This document shows positions 16,271 to 23,624 of a stretch of DNA of 23,625 nucleotides, piece after piece. The first letter of the stretch is position 1. Every line of letters starts with the position of its first letter. A model generated the notes under the pieces. It searched no databases. It had not been told where the DNA came from and worked only from the letters and a program-made list of their open reading frames with translations. Source of the stretch: an uncultured Prevotella sp. (lineage in GTDB: Bacteria > Bacteroidota > Bacteroidia > Bacteroidales > Bacteroidaceae); NCBI GenBank assembly GCA_900547005.1, contig URER01000041.1:1-23625 (forward strand), given 5' to 3'. A program made the translations under genes and the position numbers.

Positions 16271-16542
16271 TACTAAAAACTCGAATTAATCCTCCGTGAA
16301 ATGATATTTTAGCATAGTTTAGGTAAAAAAGGAATAGATGTACAAAAAAGAGAAAATATACAGTCAAAAATCTTTACAAATAGCCGCTGAAAACTTGCTG
16401 TATTTTCTTTGAAATCTTCCGAGGTTGAAAATATCGCAAAATACGGCTTTTTATGCAATTTTGTAATAAACCTTTGATAATCAGAGTGTTATCTCTCTGT
16501 TTGGCAAAATTAGCCGTTTTAGATCACTTTTAAAGCCTCTTT
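16271..16542. other. AT-rich non-coding stretch with no clear feature
   Basis: I find no gene, tRNA-like fold or good terminator. A gataa...ttatc inverted pair (about 16479-16496) and a gcaattttgtaata block that looks like a promoter box (TAnnTTTG-like) are visible but not convincing. It is probably the upstream part of the repeat block that follows. Confidence 0.4.
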
Positions 16543-16742
16543 ATTTTGCAACGGAGGCTCCGTTAGACGCCAACGGAGCCACTTTTGGACTCTAAAACCT
16601 ATCCCGTTGCACTTCAAAACGGCCTAAAACGGCCTCTAAAAGTGCCACTTTTGAACGTGAACGAACGTTAAATCGGGCGATTTTGCCATTTTTGCGTGTT
16701 TTTGGAGACCTCAATTTTTGACGAAAATTGGGTCTGATTTTT
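16543..16742. repeat. Mosaic of hairpins and inverted motifs next to repeat copy B
   Basis: This holds aacgga-ggc-tccgtt (16550-16564), a perfect short hairpin. A second caacggagccacttttgga follows (16571-16589), then a doubled aaaacggcc motif. Inverse copies of later sequence also appear: tctaaaagtgcc (16635-16646) is complementary to 16752-16763, and acgaacgttaaat (16661-16673) to 16843-16855. At 16706-16735 agacc(t)caatttt pairs with aaaattgggtct around TGACG, followed by a T-run, which resembles a terminator. It is a rearranged version of the dispersed repeat sequence. Confidence 0.6.
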
Positions 16743-16869
16743 TCTAACGGAGGCACTTTTAGAATTTTGAGTTACGAATTTTGAATTAAAAATTGAATTT
16801 TTTGAGGTCGAAAAACGGTCGAAAATTTGTAACGGAGCCTATATTTAACGTTCGTTAGCACGAGAGAGT
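16734..16869 (+). repeat. Dispersed extragenic repeat, copy B
   Basis: This matches copy A (20-155) in the same orientation over about 136 bases without a gap, roughly 80% identical by eye. It begins in the T-run after the hairpin at 16706-16735 and ends about 95 bases before the TonB-receptor promoter. It contains no reading frame with protein features. Confidence 0.7.
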
Positions 16870-16963
16870 CGATTTTTGATTGTAAAGATTTCAGAAATAA
16901 AGTGTTTCAAAATACAGTTTTGTCAGAGGCAGTTTTTGTTCTAAAAATCCACATAAATGACGA

Positions 16964-16994
16964 TTGCGAATATGGATTATTGATTATACCTTTG
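16964..16994 (+). promoter_or_regulatory. Promoter of the TonB-dependent receptor gene
   Basis: TTG (16964-16966), a 20-base spacer and TACCTTTG (16987-16994) match the Bacteroidetes promoter layout. The leader is about 105 bases. It includes a purine/AT-rich tract in which gataatatataataa occurs twice (17043-17057 and 17065-17079), with a third degenerate copy near the start codon. I see no Fur-type palindrome. Confidence 0.65.
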
Positions 16995-17103
16995 CAGTCG
17001 TTAATTCGGATAGAGATTTTAACGGCTGTCCGGGAAAGTGAGGATAATATATAATAAAGTGAGAGATAATATATAATAAGGTATATAATATAAATAAGGT
17101 GAT

Positions 17104-19554
17104 ATGAAAATAGCAGTGAGAGTGATAGTTCTGACAGTGGCAATAATAATGAGTTCGGGCGCGGCAGTGGCTGCGACGATTGTCGGCACGACGGCGGAAA
17201 AAGCAGGAAAAGAGATAACCGCGGTGACAGATTCATCTAAGGTGGTCGACCTCGATGAGGTTATCGTGGTTACGCAGCCGAAAGAGAGTTATACGCTGAG
17301 ACGCCAACCGATGAGTTCGTCGGTGTTCACCGGCCGCGAACTGACAGCCCTGCGCGTTGAGGATGTGCGTAACCTGACCGCCTTTGTCCCCTCGTTTGTC
17401 ATGCCGGAATACGGCTCGCGTCTCACGTCGGCGATATATATACGTGGCATCGGCTCGCGCATTAACAATCCGGCAGTGGGAATGTATCTCGACGGAATGC
17501 CCCTGTTGAGCAAGAGCGCGTTTAATATGCACAACTATCAGGTGGACAGAATCGACGTGCTGCGCGGTCCGCAGGGCACTCTCTACGGGCAGAACACCGA
17601 GGGTGGACTTGTGCGCGTCTACTCCAAGAACCCGATGGAATATCAGGGAACGGACGTGAAAATAGGTTTGGGAACGCATTTCCAGCGCACTGCCGAGGTG
17701 GCGCATTTCCATCGCCCCACTCAAAATCTCGCCTTTTCCGTGGCCACATTCTATGACGGCACAAACGGATATCTGAAAAATGCCGCTACCGGCGGGCGCG
17801 CGGATGACCGCAACGAGGCCGGTGCAAAGGCACGGCTGCTATACAAACCATCGGAGAAACTGACTGTTGACTATATCGCCGACTATCAATATACACGCCA
17901 GAACGGCTTCGCTTACGGATTGCTTGATACCGGGACAAACAGCGTTGCTGCGCCGGAGACGACACATCGGGGCAATTACCGGCGTAACATTTTCAATACC
18001 GGACTTAACATTGGTTTTCAGACCGACCGAATTCATTTCAATTCCATGACCACATATCAGTATCTTAACGACTATATGCTCATGGACAATGACTATCTCG
18101 CAGCCGATTATATGTGGCTTGAGGAGCGCCAGTTGCAAAATTCGCTCGCTCAGGAGTTCACACTGAAAGGCACGGTAGGCAGCAGATGGCGCCACACAAG
18201 CGGCGTCTTCTTCTCTTACCAATGGCTGAAAACCAACGCACCGGTGTATTTCGGCAGCAGCATGACGACACCTATCGCTATGGGAGTGGCAGCATCCATA
18301 CGCAACGCGATAGTAAACTCGATGGCAGAAGGCATGATTGCCGGTGGAATGCCCCCGCAGGCGGCGCTGGCTCAGGCCCAGGCGGCAGTGGAACGGGCAG
18401 GCGGTGTGAGCGTTGGCATGGACATCCGTGTGCCGGGACTGTTCCATACGCCACAGTCGAACGTGGGAATATTCCATGAGTCGAATGTTGACATAGCGTC
18501 AAATCTTATGCTTACGCTCGGATTGCGGTATGACTATAACCACGTGAAGATAGACTATGATACTCAAGCACTTATGACCGTAGCAGCTAATGTGATGGGT
18601 AGGGAGGCCGTGAACACTCTTTCTTCGCAACTCACTCGCTCTACATCGAATGACTATAACCAGTTGCTGCCGAAGTTCGGACTCACTTATAAGTTGCCGA
18701 AAGACCATGGCAATGTCTATGCTACCGTAACAAAGGGATTCAGGGCTGGCGGATTCAACATCCAAATGTTCTCCGATGTGTTGCAGACGGAACTGATGGC
18801 GAACCGCGACCAGGCCATGCGTGGCGATTACGAAGTGCAGCATACCGACGAGGATTATGCTAACGTGAACAATACAATATCATATAAGCCCGAGGAAAGT
18901 TGGAATTATGAGGTGGGAACGCATTTGAATCTTTTCGGCGGGCGGGTGTATACGGATATTGCCGCCTACTATATGCAGGTGCGGAACCAGCAACTTTCGG
19001 TGATGGCCGGTACTTATGGCTTTGGGCGAATGATGGTGAATGCCGGCAAGAGCTACAGTTGTGGATTTGAGATTGCTCTACGCGGAAAAGAACTTGACAA
19101 CCGCTTGTCGTGGTCGGCTAACTATGCCTATACGCGTTCCGTATTCCGCGACTATGAAGATGGCGTGAATGTAGGTGGCGAAGAGCAGACTATAGACTAT
19201 TCGGGCAAGCGTGTCCCGTTTGTTCCTATGCACACTCTGGGTGCCGGACTGGCCTATACGATACCGTTCTCTCAGGGAATGTTAAGTTCGTTGACCATCG
19301 GTGCCGACCTTTCGGCGATGGGACGAATCTATTGGGATGAGGCCAACAGCTACTCGCAGCCGTTCTATGCCCTTCTTGGTGCGCACGTGGATGGCGTGTT
19401 TGGTGCAACAACGATTAGTTTGTGGGCAAAAAATATCACTGATACCGTCTTCAATACGTTTGCTATGGATAGCTCTGCCACTGGCTCAAGACATTATTTC
19501 GCGCAGCGTGGTATGCCGTTTATGGCTGGCGTAGAGGTGCGTTTGCATTTCTAA
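17104..19554 (+). CDS. TonB-dependent outer-membrane receptor
   Basis: The 816-residue product has a signal peptide (about 1-24, ending SGAAVAA). A TonB-box-like DLDEVIVV (49-56) and a plug domain (about 60-175) follow, with FVPSF, YIRGIGSR and the RGPQGTLYGQNTEGG motif at 154-168. A 22-strand-type barrel then ends in VEVRLHF, the usual aromatic C-terminus. It lacks the carboxypeptidase-like N-terminal domain of SusC proteins and no susD follows, so it resembles classical siderophore/cobalamin-type receptors rather than a glycan importer. The substrate is unknown. An Ala/Gly/Met-rich insert at about 389-440 (AASIRNAIVNSMAEGMIAGG, then AALAQAQAAVERAGG) is unusual for an extracellular loop. The start fits the signal peptide and the promoter. 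Confidence 0.93.
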   Translation: MKIAVRVIVLTVAIIMSSGAAVAATIVGTTAEKAGKEITAVTDSSKVVDLDEVIVVTQPKESYTLRRQPMSSSVFTGRELTALRVEDVRNLTAFVPSFVMPEYGSRLTSAIYIRGIGSRINNPAVGMYLDGMPLLSKSAFNMHNYQVDRIDVLRGPQGTLYGQNTEGGLVRVYSKNPMEYQGTDVKIGLGTHFQRTAEVAHFHRPTQNLAFSVATFYDGTNGYLKNAATGGRADDRNEAGAKARLLYKPSEKLTVDYIADYQYTRQNGFAYGLLDTGTNSVAAPETTHRGNYRRNIFNTGLNIGFQTDRIHFNSMTTYQYLNDYMLMDNDYLAADYMWLEERQLQNSLAQEFTLKGTVGSRWRHTSGVFFSYQWLKTNAPVYFGSSMTTPIAMGVAASIRNAIVNSMAEGMIAGGMPPQAALAQAQAAVERAGGVSVGMDIRVPGLFHTPQSNVGIFHESNVDIASNLMLTLGLRYDYNHVKIDYDTQALMTVAANVMGREAVNTLSSQLTRSTSNDYNQLLPKFGLTYKLPKDHGNVYATVTKGFRAGGFNIQMFSDVLQTELMANRDQAMRGDYEVQHTDEDYANVNNTISYKPEESWNYEVGTHLNLFGGRVYTDIAAYYMQVRNQQLSVMAGTYGFGRMMVNAGKSYSCGFEIALRGKELDNRLSWSANYAYTRSVFRDYEDGVNVGGEEQTIDYSGKRVPFVPMHTLGAGLAYTIPFSQGMLSSLTIGADLSAMGRIYWDEANSYSQPFYALLGAHVDGVFGATTISLWAKNITDTVFNTFAMDSSATGSRHYFAQRGMPFMAGVEVRLHF

Positions 19555-19633
19555 AAACGCTTGTCGGCAGCGGTGAATATTGCATAAATGCTTTTAATAA
19601 GCCGTAAGATGGCGCAAAAACAAATAATTTTCT

Positions 19634-19730
19634 TTTGTATTGCGTTCTATTTGTGCTATCTTTGCATAAGATAAACTTCGCCTCAGCAATTTAGAACAGT
19701 TTCTATTGCGTTCGGCTTGTATTATCTTTG
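19634..19730 (+). promoter_or_regulatory. Two tandem promoters in a repeat, plus-strand copy (upstream of the oxidoreductase operon)
   Basis: The first has TTTG (19634-19637), 19 bases, then TATCTTTG (19657-19664). The second has TTTC (19700-19703), 19 bases, then TATCTTTG (19723-19730). The two 30-base units at 19639-19668 and 19705-19734 agree at 25 positions. The 74 bases from 19657 to 19730 align with the reverse complement of 16198-16270. The second box is only 6 bases from the ATG, so its transcript would have almost no leader. Confidence 0.72.
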
Positions 19731-19736
19731 CATATT

Positions 19737-20720
19737 ATGAAAGAGATTAGTTGGGGCTTTATAGGGTGTGGAGAAGTCACGGAGAAGAAGTCCGGACCGG
19801 CTTTTAATGAGGTCGTGGGCTCTCATATCGAGGCGGTGATGAGCCGAAGCGAGAAGAAAGCGCGCTCGTATGCTGAGAGGCACGGGATACAGAAATGGTA
19901 CACGGACGCGCAGGAGATTATCGATGATCCGGACGTGAACGCGATATATATAGCTACTCCGCCGGCTGCGCACGCTACTTATGCGATTATGGCAATGCGT
20001 GCGGGCAAGCCTGTTTATGTGGAGAAGCCTTTGGCCGCTACATACGATGACTGCGTCAGAATAAACCGTGTGAGTGGGCAGACGGGCGTTCCGTGCTTTG
20101 TGGCTTATTACCGGCGCTATTTGCCTTACTTCCAAAAAGTGAAGGAAATAATACGTAGCGGAAAGATTGGAAAAGTGATGACGTTCCAATTGCGCTTCTC
20201 TTGTCCGCCACGCGACTTGGATTATCATACAAAAGAGAAGCAGCCGTGGCGTTTGCAGACTAATATTTCGGGTGGAGGGTACTTCTATGACCTCGCACCC
20301 CATCAGCTTGATCTTCTTCAAGATTTCTTCGGCGTGATAACGCGGGCACATGGTTATTGTGTGAACCGCGGCGGGCTGTATGGTCCGGAAGACACTGTGA
20401 GCGCGGTGTTGCAGTTTGAGGACGGACTCAGCGGTAGCGGCTCGTGGTGCTTTGTTGGGCATGAAAGCGCGAAGGAGGATAGAATTGAGATTATCGGCGA
20501 CAAAGGAACGCTCTCGTTTTCGGTCTATGACTATGCGCCAATCGTGATAAACACGAGCGAGGGCGAGCAGAGTTTCTGCATCCCTAATCCTCCATACGTG
20601 CAGTTGCCGATAATCAAATCGGTGATAGAGGATATGCAGGGGATTGGTATATGTACGTGTGACAGTGTCAGTGCAACGCCTACAAACTGGGTGATGGACA
20701 GAATCTTGGGTAAACTTTGA
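19737..20720 (+). CDS. Gfo/Idh/MocA-family NAD(P)-dependent oxidoreductase
   Basis: The 327-residue protein has the Rossmann motif GFIGCGEV (7-14) and IYIATPPAAHA (70-80). The family signature EKP is at 96-98, holding the lysine usual in catalysis (K97). The C-terminal substrate domain includes SGGGYFYDLAPHQLDLLQDFFG, with the DxxxHxxD-like pattern seen in sugar and inositol dehydrogenases. Members oxidise or reduce cyclic polyols and sugars, and the substrate here is unknown. A TTG codon at 19728 could add MHI, but it overlaps the promoter box, so ATG 19737 is preferred. It is the first gene of a coupled operon: its TGA overlaps the next start as TGATG. Confidence 0.92.
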   Translation: MKEISWGFIGCGEVTEKKSGPAFNEVVGSHIEAVMSRSEKKARSYAERHGIQKWYTDAQEIIDDPDVNAIYIATPPAAHATYAIMAMRAGKPVYVEKPLAATYDDCVRINRVSGQTGVPCFVAYYRRYLPYFQKVKEIIRSGKIGKVMTFQLRFSCPPRDLDYHTKEKQPWRLQTNISGGGYFYDLAPHQLDLLQDFFGVITRAHGYCVNRGGLYGPEDTVSAVLQFEDGLSGSGSWCFVGHESAKEDRIEIIGDKGTLSFSVYDYAPIVINTSEGEQSFCIPNPPYVQLPIIKSVIEDMQGIGICTCDSVSATPTNWVMDRILGKL

Positions 20721-21913
20721 TGTTTTTTGTCGGTGTGAGGTATAGTTGTATATTATATATATGTATGTCTTGTCTGGCATGGATAGTGCCGGAGCAGTCT
20801 GTCGCGTCTTGTATCGACAGCCTGCAAACCGACAGTGCCGCTACCGATACATATAAAGTTGAGTGGATGCGCCGTGATACGCTAAAGCGTGAAGGTTTCT
20901 TCAAGCGTGTCGGCAAGTCGCTCTATCATTTTGTAAAGGATTTCAACGACATCGACGAGAGTTATATCGAGCCGCAGAAGTATAATTTTACGGTAATGTT
21001 GCAGAGCGTTACGACTTACGAGATGTATGACCTCAAAACGAAAGACGGCAACAGTTATCGCTTTGCTCCGGAGGCGACAATGAAGATTGGTCCGTATGTG
21101 GGATGGCGTTGGGTGTTTCTCGGATATACGGTTGACGTGCGGCACATGAACCTTACGAACGGAGGCAAGACGCGTAAGGAGTATGACCTGAGCCTGTATA
21201 GTTCTATGTTGGGACTCGACCTTTATTATCGGGAGACAGGAGATAACTATAAATTGCGCAAGGCGACCATCGGCGAGGACATAAATACGGATGCTTTGAA
21301 GAATGTGCCGTTTGGCGGATTGACATCGAGCATCAAGGGCTTTAACATTTACTACATTATGAATCACCGACGTTTCTCTTACCCTGCGGCTTTCAGTCAG
21401 AGCACAGTGCAGCGCAAGAGTGCAGGTTCGGTGCTTTTGGGACTTGGTTATACGTATCATAAGTTGTCATTCGACTGGGAGAAACTGGCTCTGTTGGTTG
21501 AGGACCGGCTGGGAAAAGATGTCGCGGACGTGGCTATCGACAACAGTCTGCGTTTCGGAAAGATTGCATACACGGATATATCTTTCAGTGGCGGCTATGC
21601 CTATAACTGGGTATTTGCGCGTAATTGGCTGCTTGCGGGGTCGGTGTCGGCTGCTCTCGGCTATAAGCGTACAGTAGGAGACACGGATAAGGATTATCTG
21701 TCGTTCCGCGATTTCTCGTTCAAGAACTTCAATCTGGACGGCATCGGACGCTTCGGACTTGTATGGAATAATACGAAATGGTATGCCGGGGCGAGCTGCA
21801 TAATTCATTCATATAATTATAGTAAGAGTCGTTTCTCCACGAACAATACGTTTGGTTCGCTGAATATATACGTCGGTTTTAATTTTGGAAAGAAAAGTCA
21901 GTATAGGAAATGA
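20720..21913 (+). CDS. DUF4421-type outer-membrane-like protein
   Basis: From the ATG overlapping the previous stop, the product is 397 residues. A hydrophobic N-terminus (CILYICMSCLAWIVP, then a small-residue site near SVASC) fits a signal peptide. The body alternates aromatic and polar residues, with typical barrel-like stretches (YTVDVRHMNL, SLYSSMLGLDLYYRET, GFNIYYIMNHRRFSYPAAFSQS) and an end near NIYVGFNFGKK. This resembles the Bacteroidetes DUF4421 family, predicted outer-membrane beta-barrels of unknown function. A start at 20765 is possible and would still leave a weak signal. Its stop overlaps the next start as ATGA. Confidence 0.82.
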   Translation: MFFVGVRYSCILYICMSCLAWIVPEQSVASCIDSLQTDSAATDTYKVEWMRRDTLKREGFFKRVGKSLYHFVKDFNDIDESYIEPQKYNFTVMLQSVTTYEMYDLKTKDGNSYRFAPEATMKIGPYVGWRWVFLGYTVDVRHMNLTNGGKTRKEYDLSLYSSMLGLDLYYRETGDNYKLRKATIGEDINTDALKNVPFGGLTSSIKGFNIYYIMNHRRFSYPAAFSQSTVQRKSAGSVLLGLGYTYHKLSFDWEKLALLVEDRLGKDVADVAIDNSLRFGKIAYTDISFSGGYAYNWVFARNWLLAGSVSAALGYKRTVGDTDKDYLSFRDFSFKNFNLDGIGRFGLVWNNTKWYAGASCIIHSYNYSKSRFSTNNTFGSLNIYVGFNFGKKSQYRK

Positions 21914-22785
21914 GAAGATACTTGATGATATTTATTGTGGCCGTCCATATTGCTGCGGCTTATGCCGGTAGCGGAACGGATTGCGGCTATGTTGTGATGT
22001 CGGATGATATGAAGGCTGATTCGGCTATCGCGGAGCGCATCATGGAGGCGGCTGCGGCCTTGCCGGATGGCGAGAGTGTTCCGCTTTTCATCGCACGCAG
22101 ACTTATCGGAGTGCCATACGTTGGCCATACGCTTGATAGGGATAGTGTGGAGAGTCTTGTTGTAAACCTCCGTGAGCTTGATTGCATGACTTTGGTGGAT
22201 AATGTTGTGGCCATGACAAAGTGCGTGGAGGAGGGCAGACGGACGTTTGCCGACTTCGTGCTGATGCTTGCTAAAGTGCGTTATAGGAACGGGGATGTGG
22301 CCTATGAGAACAGACTGCATTATTATCAGTGGTGGGTTACGGATAATGAGAGGATGGGTTTGGTTAAGGAAATAAATGCTCCAAACCCGCCGTTCAGTGC
22401 CGTTCAGACGCTGAAGATAAACTATATGAGTGAAAACAGCGACAGCTATGATATGCTGCGGGGAAACAGTGAGAGGGTGGTGGCGATTAAACGGTTGGAG
22501 GATGCGACCAACGGAACTAAAGTTTGCTATATTCCAAAGGCCGGTGTCGTCAATACAGATTTGCTGCGCAGCACCATTCACGATGGTGATATAATTGCTA
22601 TCGTTACGGGAAAGTATAATTTGGATACAGCACATCTGGGCTTTGCCGTGTGGCATAAGGATGGCTTGCATCTGCTGAACGCGTCTTCGATACATAAGAA
22701 AGTGGTGGAGGAACCAATGACACTGTATCGGTATCTGCACCGGGCGAACAGTAGAATAGGTATTCGCATCGCGCAAGTCTTATAG
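21910..22785 (+). CDS. DUF1460 family protein (N-acetylmuramoyl-L-alanine amidase-like)
   Basis: The 291-residue protein has a signal sequence (MRRYLMIFIVAVHIAAAYA). The DUF1460 core follows: LFIARRLIGVPYVGHTLDRD (59-78), NLRELDCMTLVDNVVAM (86-102) with candidate nucleophile C92, and LDTAHLGFAVW (238-248) with H242. The family is built on the NlpC/P60-like cysteine hydrolase fold and some members are thought to cut cell-wall peptides. Here that is inference from the Cys/His placement. It overlaps the upstream stop by 4 bases (ATGA), so is translated with the DUF4421 protein. Confidence 0.87.
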   Translation: MRRYLMIFIVAVHIAAAYAGSGTDCGYVVMSDDMKADSAIAERIMEAAAALPDGESVPLFIARRLIGVPYVGHTLDRDSVESLVVNLRELDCMTLVDNVVAMTKCVEEGRRTFADFVLMLAKVRYRNGDVAYENRLHYYQWWVTDNERMGLVKEINAPNPPFSAVQTLKINYMSENSDSYDMLRGNSERVVAIKRLEDATNGTKVCYIPKAGVVNTDLLRSTIHDGDIIAIVTGKYNLDTAHLGFAVWHKDGLHLLNASSIHKKVVEEPMTLYRYLHRANSRIGIRIAQVL

Positions 22786-22831
22786 ATGTCGTGGCAGTCT
22801 TCTGGGGTGGAGAGGTCGGCTATTTAAGCCA

Positions 22832-23446
22832 ATGACGAGACAAATAGAATGTATTGATAGAGATATGAGATATAATATAAAATGTGATGAGTGCGGAAAG
22901 ACTTTCCTTGCGGAGTCTCAGACGTTTGGCAAAGTGAAATACCGTTGTCCATATTGTGGCAAGATTCTGACTTGCAAAATAGATTCTATGACGGGGAAAC
23001 GGGTTAAAGCGCGTTTGGTTGTTCCTGTTACGGAGCGTTCACAAACCTTTGATAAAAACGGTAAACCGCTGCCTTTGGTGCCTGTTGTGGTGGAAAAGTC
23101 GGCTGTGGTAGCCCCGAAGACGCCTGCTGTGTTTACTTCGGATGGTGCTGCCAAGACTGAAGGTAAACAGTCTGACAAGCCTCAGGTTTCTTTCTTTAAG
23201 CGTTTGTGGCGAGGTCTTCTTTGGTTTTTGAGACATTCAAAAGCTTGTTTTTATTGGTCTTCCGACCGTATCAGCAGGTTTCGGGAGCGTTATGAGGATG
23301 CTGATTTGTGGTTATTCTTCGGTTTCAGCATCCTTTTCATTATCACCATAATACTTGGTCTTTTCGTATTTGCCGAACTTACCAAGTTGCTTGTCAGTGG
23401 ACAATCATGGCTGTTTAAGATATATCTTCAGATAATACATTGGTAG
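22832..23446 (+). CDS. Zinc-ribbon membrane protein, function unknown
   Basis: The 204-residue protein starts with a zinc ribbon. C18 and C21 lie in CDECGK and C39 and C42 in CPYCGK, a CxxC-x17-CxxC spacing resembling MJ0042-type fingers. A disordered stretch (about 65-120) follows, then a basic/aromatic region (FFKRLWRGLLWFLRHS) and one strong membrane segment (about 158-182, WLFFGFSILFIITIILGLFVF). A second hydrophobic patch ends the protein. The fingers should lie in the cytosol, although the topology is uncertain. A shorter start, MRYNIKC at 22865, is equally possible. It lies 46 bases after the DUF1460 gene and is probably the last gene of the operon. Confidence 0.75.
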   Translation: MTRQIECIDRDMRYNIKCDECGKTFLAESQTFGKVKYRCPYCGKILTCKIDSMTGKRVKARLVVPVTERSQTFDKNGKPLPLVPVVVEKSAVVAPKTPAVFTSDGAAKTEGKQSDKPQVSFFKRLWRGLLWFLRHSKACFYWSSDRISRFRERYEDADLWLFFGFSILFIITIILGLFVFAELTKLLVSGQSWLFKIYLQIIHW

Positions 23447-23576
23447 AGGAACAGTCGCAGGCATTGGTGGGAAATTGCGTGAACAGATGTTCGCGCGATT
23501 TTATTTGGAACAAATTGACTCGCTTGTGTTTGCGAAACGAGTTATAAAATGAGTTATGATTGGGTGGTATTAAAAT

Positions 23577-23624
23577 AAAAGGGGCTGTGTCGTAATTAAG
23601 TTTTTACGGCGCAGCCTCTTTTTT
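23577..23624 (+). terminator. Intrinsic terminator at the window end
   Basis: The arms aaaaggggctgtgtcgtaa (23577-23595) and its near-complement (23604-23622) pair over 19 bases with a few G-U wobbles, followed by a T-run. It lies about 130 bases after the zinc-ribbon gene. The A-run before the stem lets it act in the other direction too. Confidence 0.85.

Noticed and set aside
16661..16855. A miniature transposable element bounded by the 13-base inverted repeats acgaacgttaaat
   Set aside because: No target-site duplication is visible, and copy A at the left edge carries only the right-hand motif in the matching place, so the ends are not supported.
16907..17236. 109-residue minus-strand frame across the TonB receptor start
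   Set aside because: Overlaps the receptor promoter and start. Its Ser/Leu/Ile-rich composition reflects AT-rich sequence.
17839..18477. 212-residue minus-strand frame inside the TonB receptor
   Set aside because: His/Cys/Arg-rich shadow of a long intact receptor gene, with no independent promoter.
19728..19736. TTG start adding three residues to the oxidoreductase
   Set aside because: The codon is inside the TATCTTTG promoter box, so a transcript from that promoter could not include it. The ATG at 19737 fits the family start.
19722..20780. 352-residue minus-strand reading frame over the oxidoreductase gene
   Set aside because: It is the antisense shadow of a clear Gfo/Idh/MocA gene, with a His/Arg/Ser-rich composition and no recognised motif.
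21898..22776. 292-residue minus-strand reading frame over the DUF1460 gene
   Set aside because: Antisense of a gene with a clear family core and signal peptide. The reverse product is unusually rich in His and Ile and has no domain.
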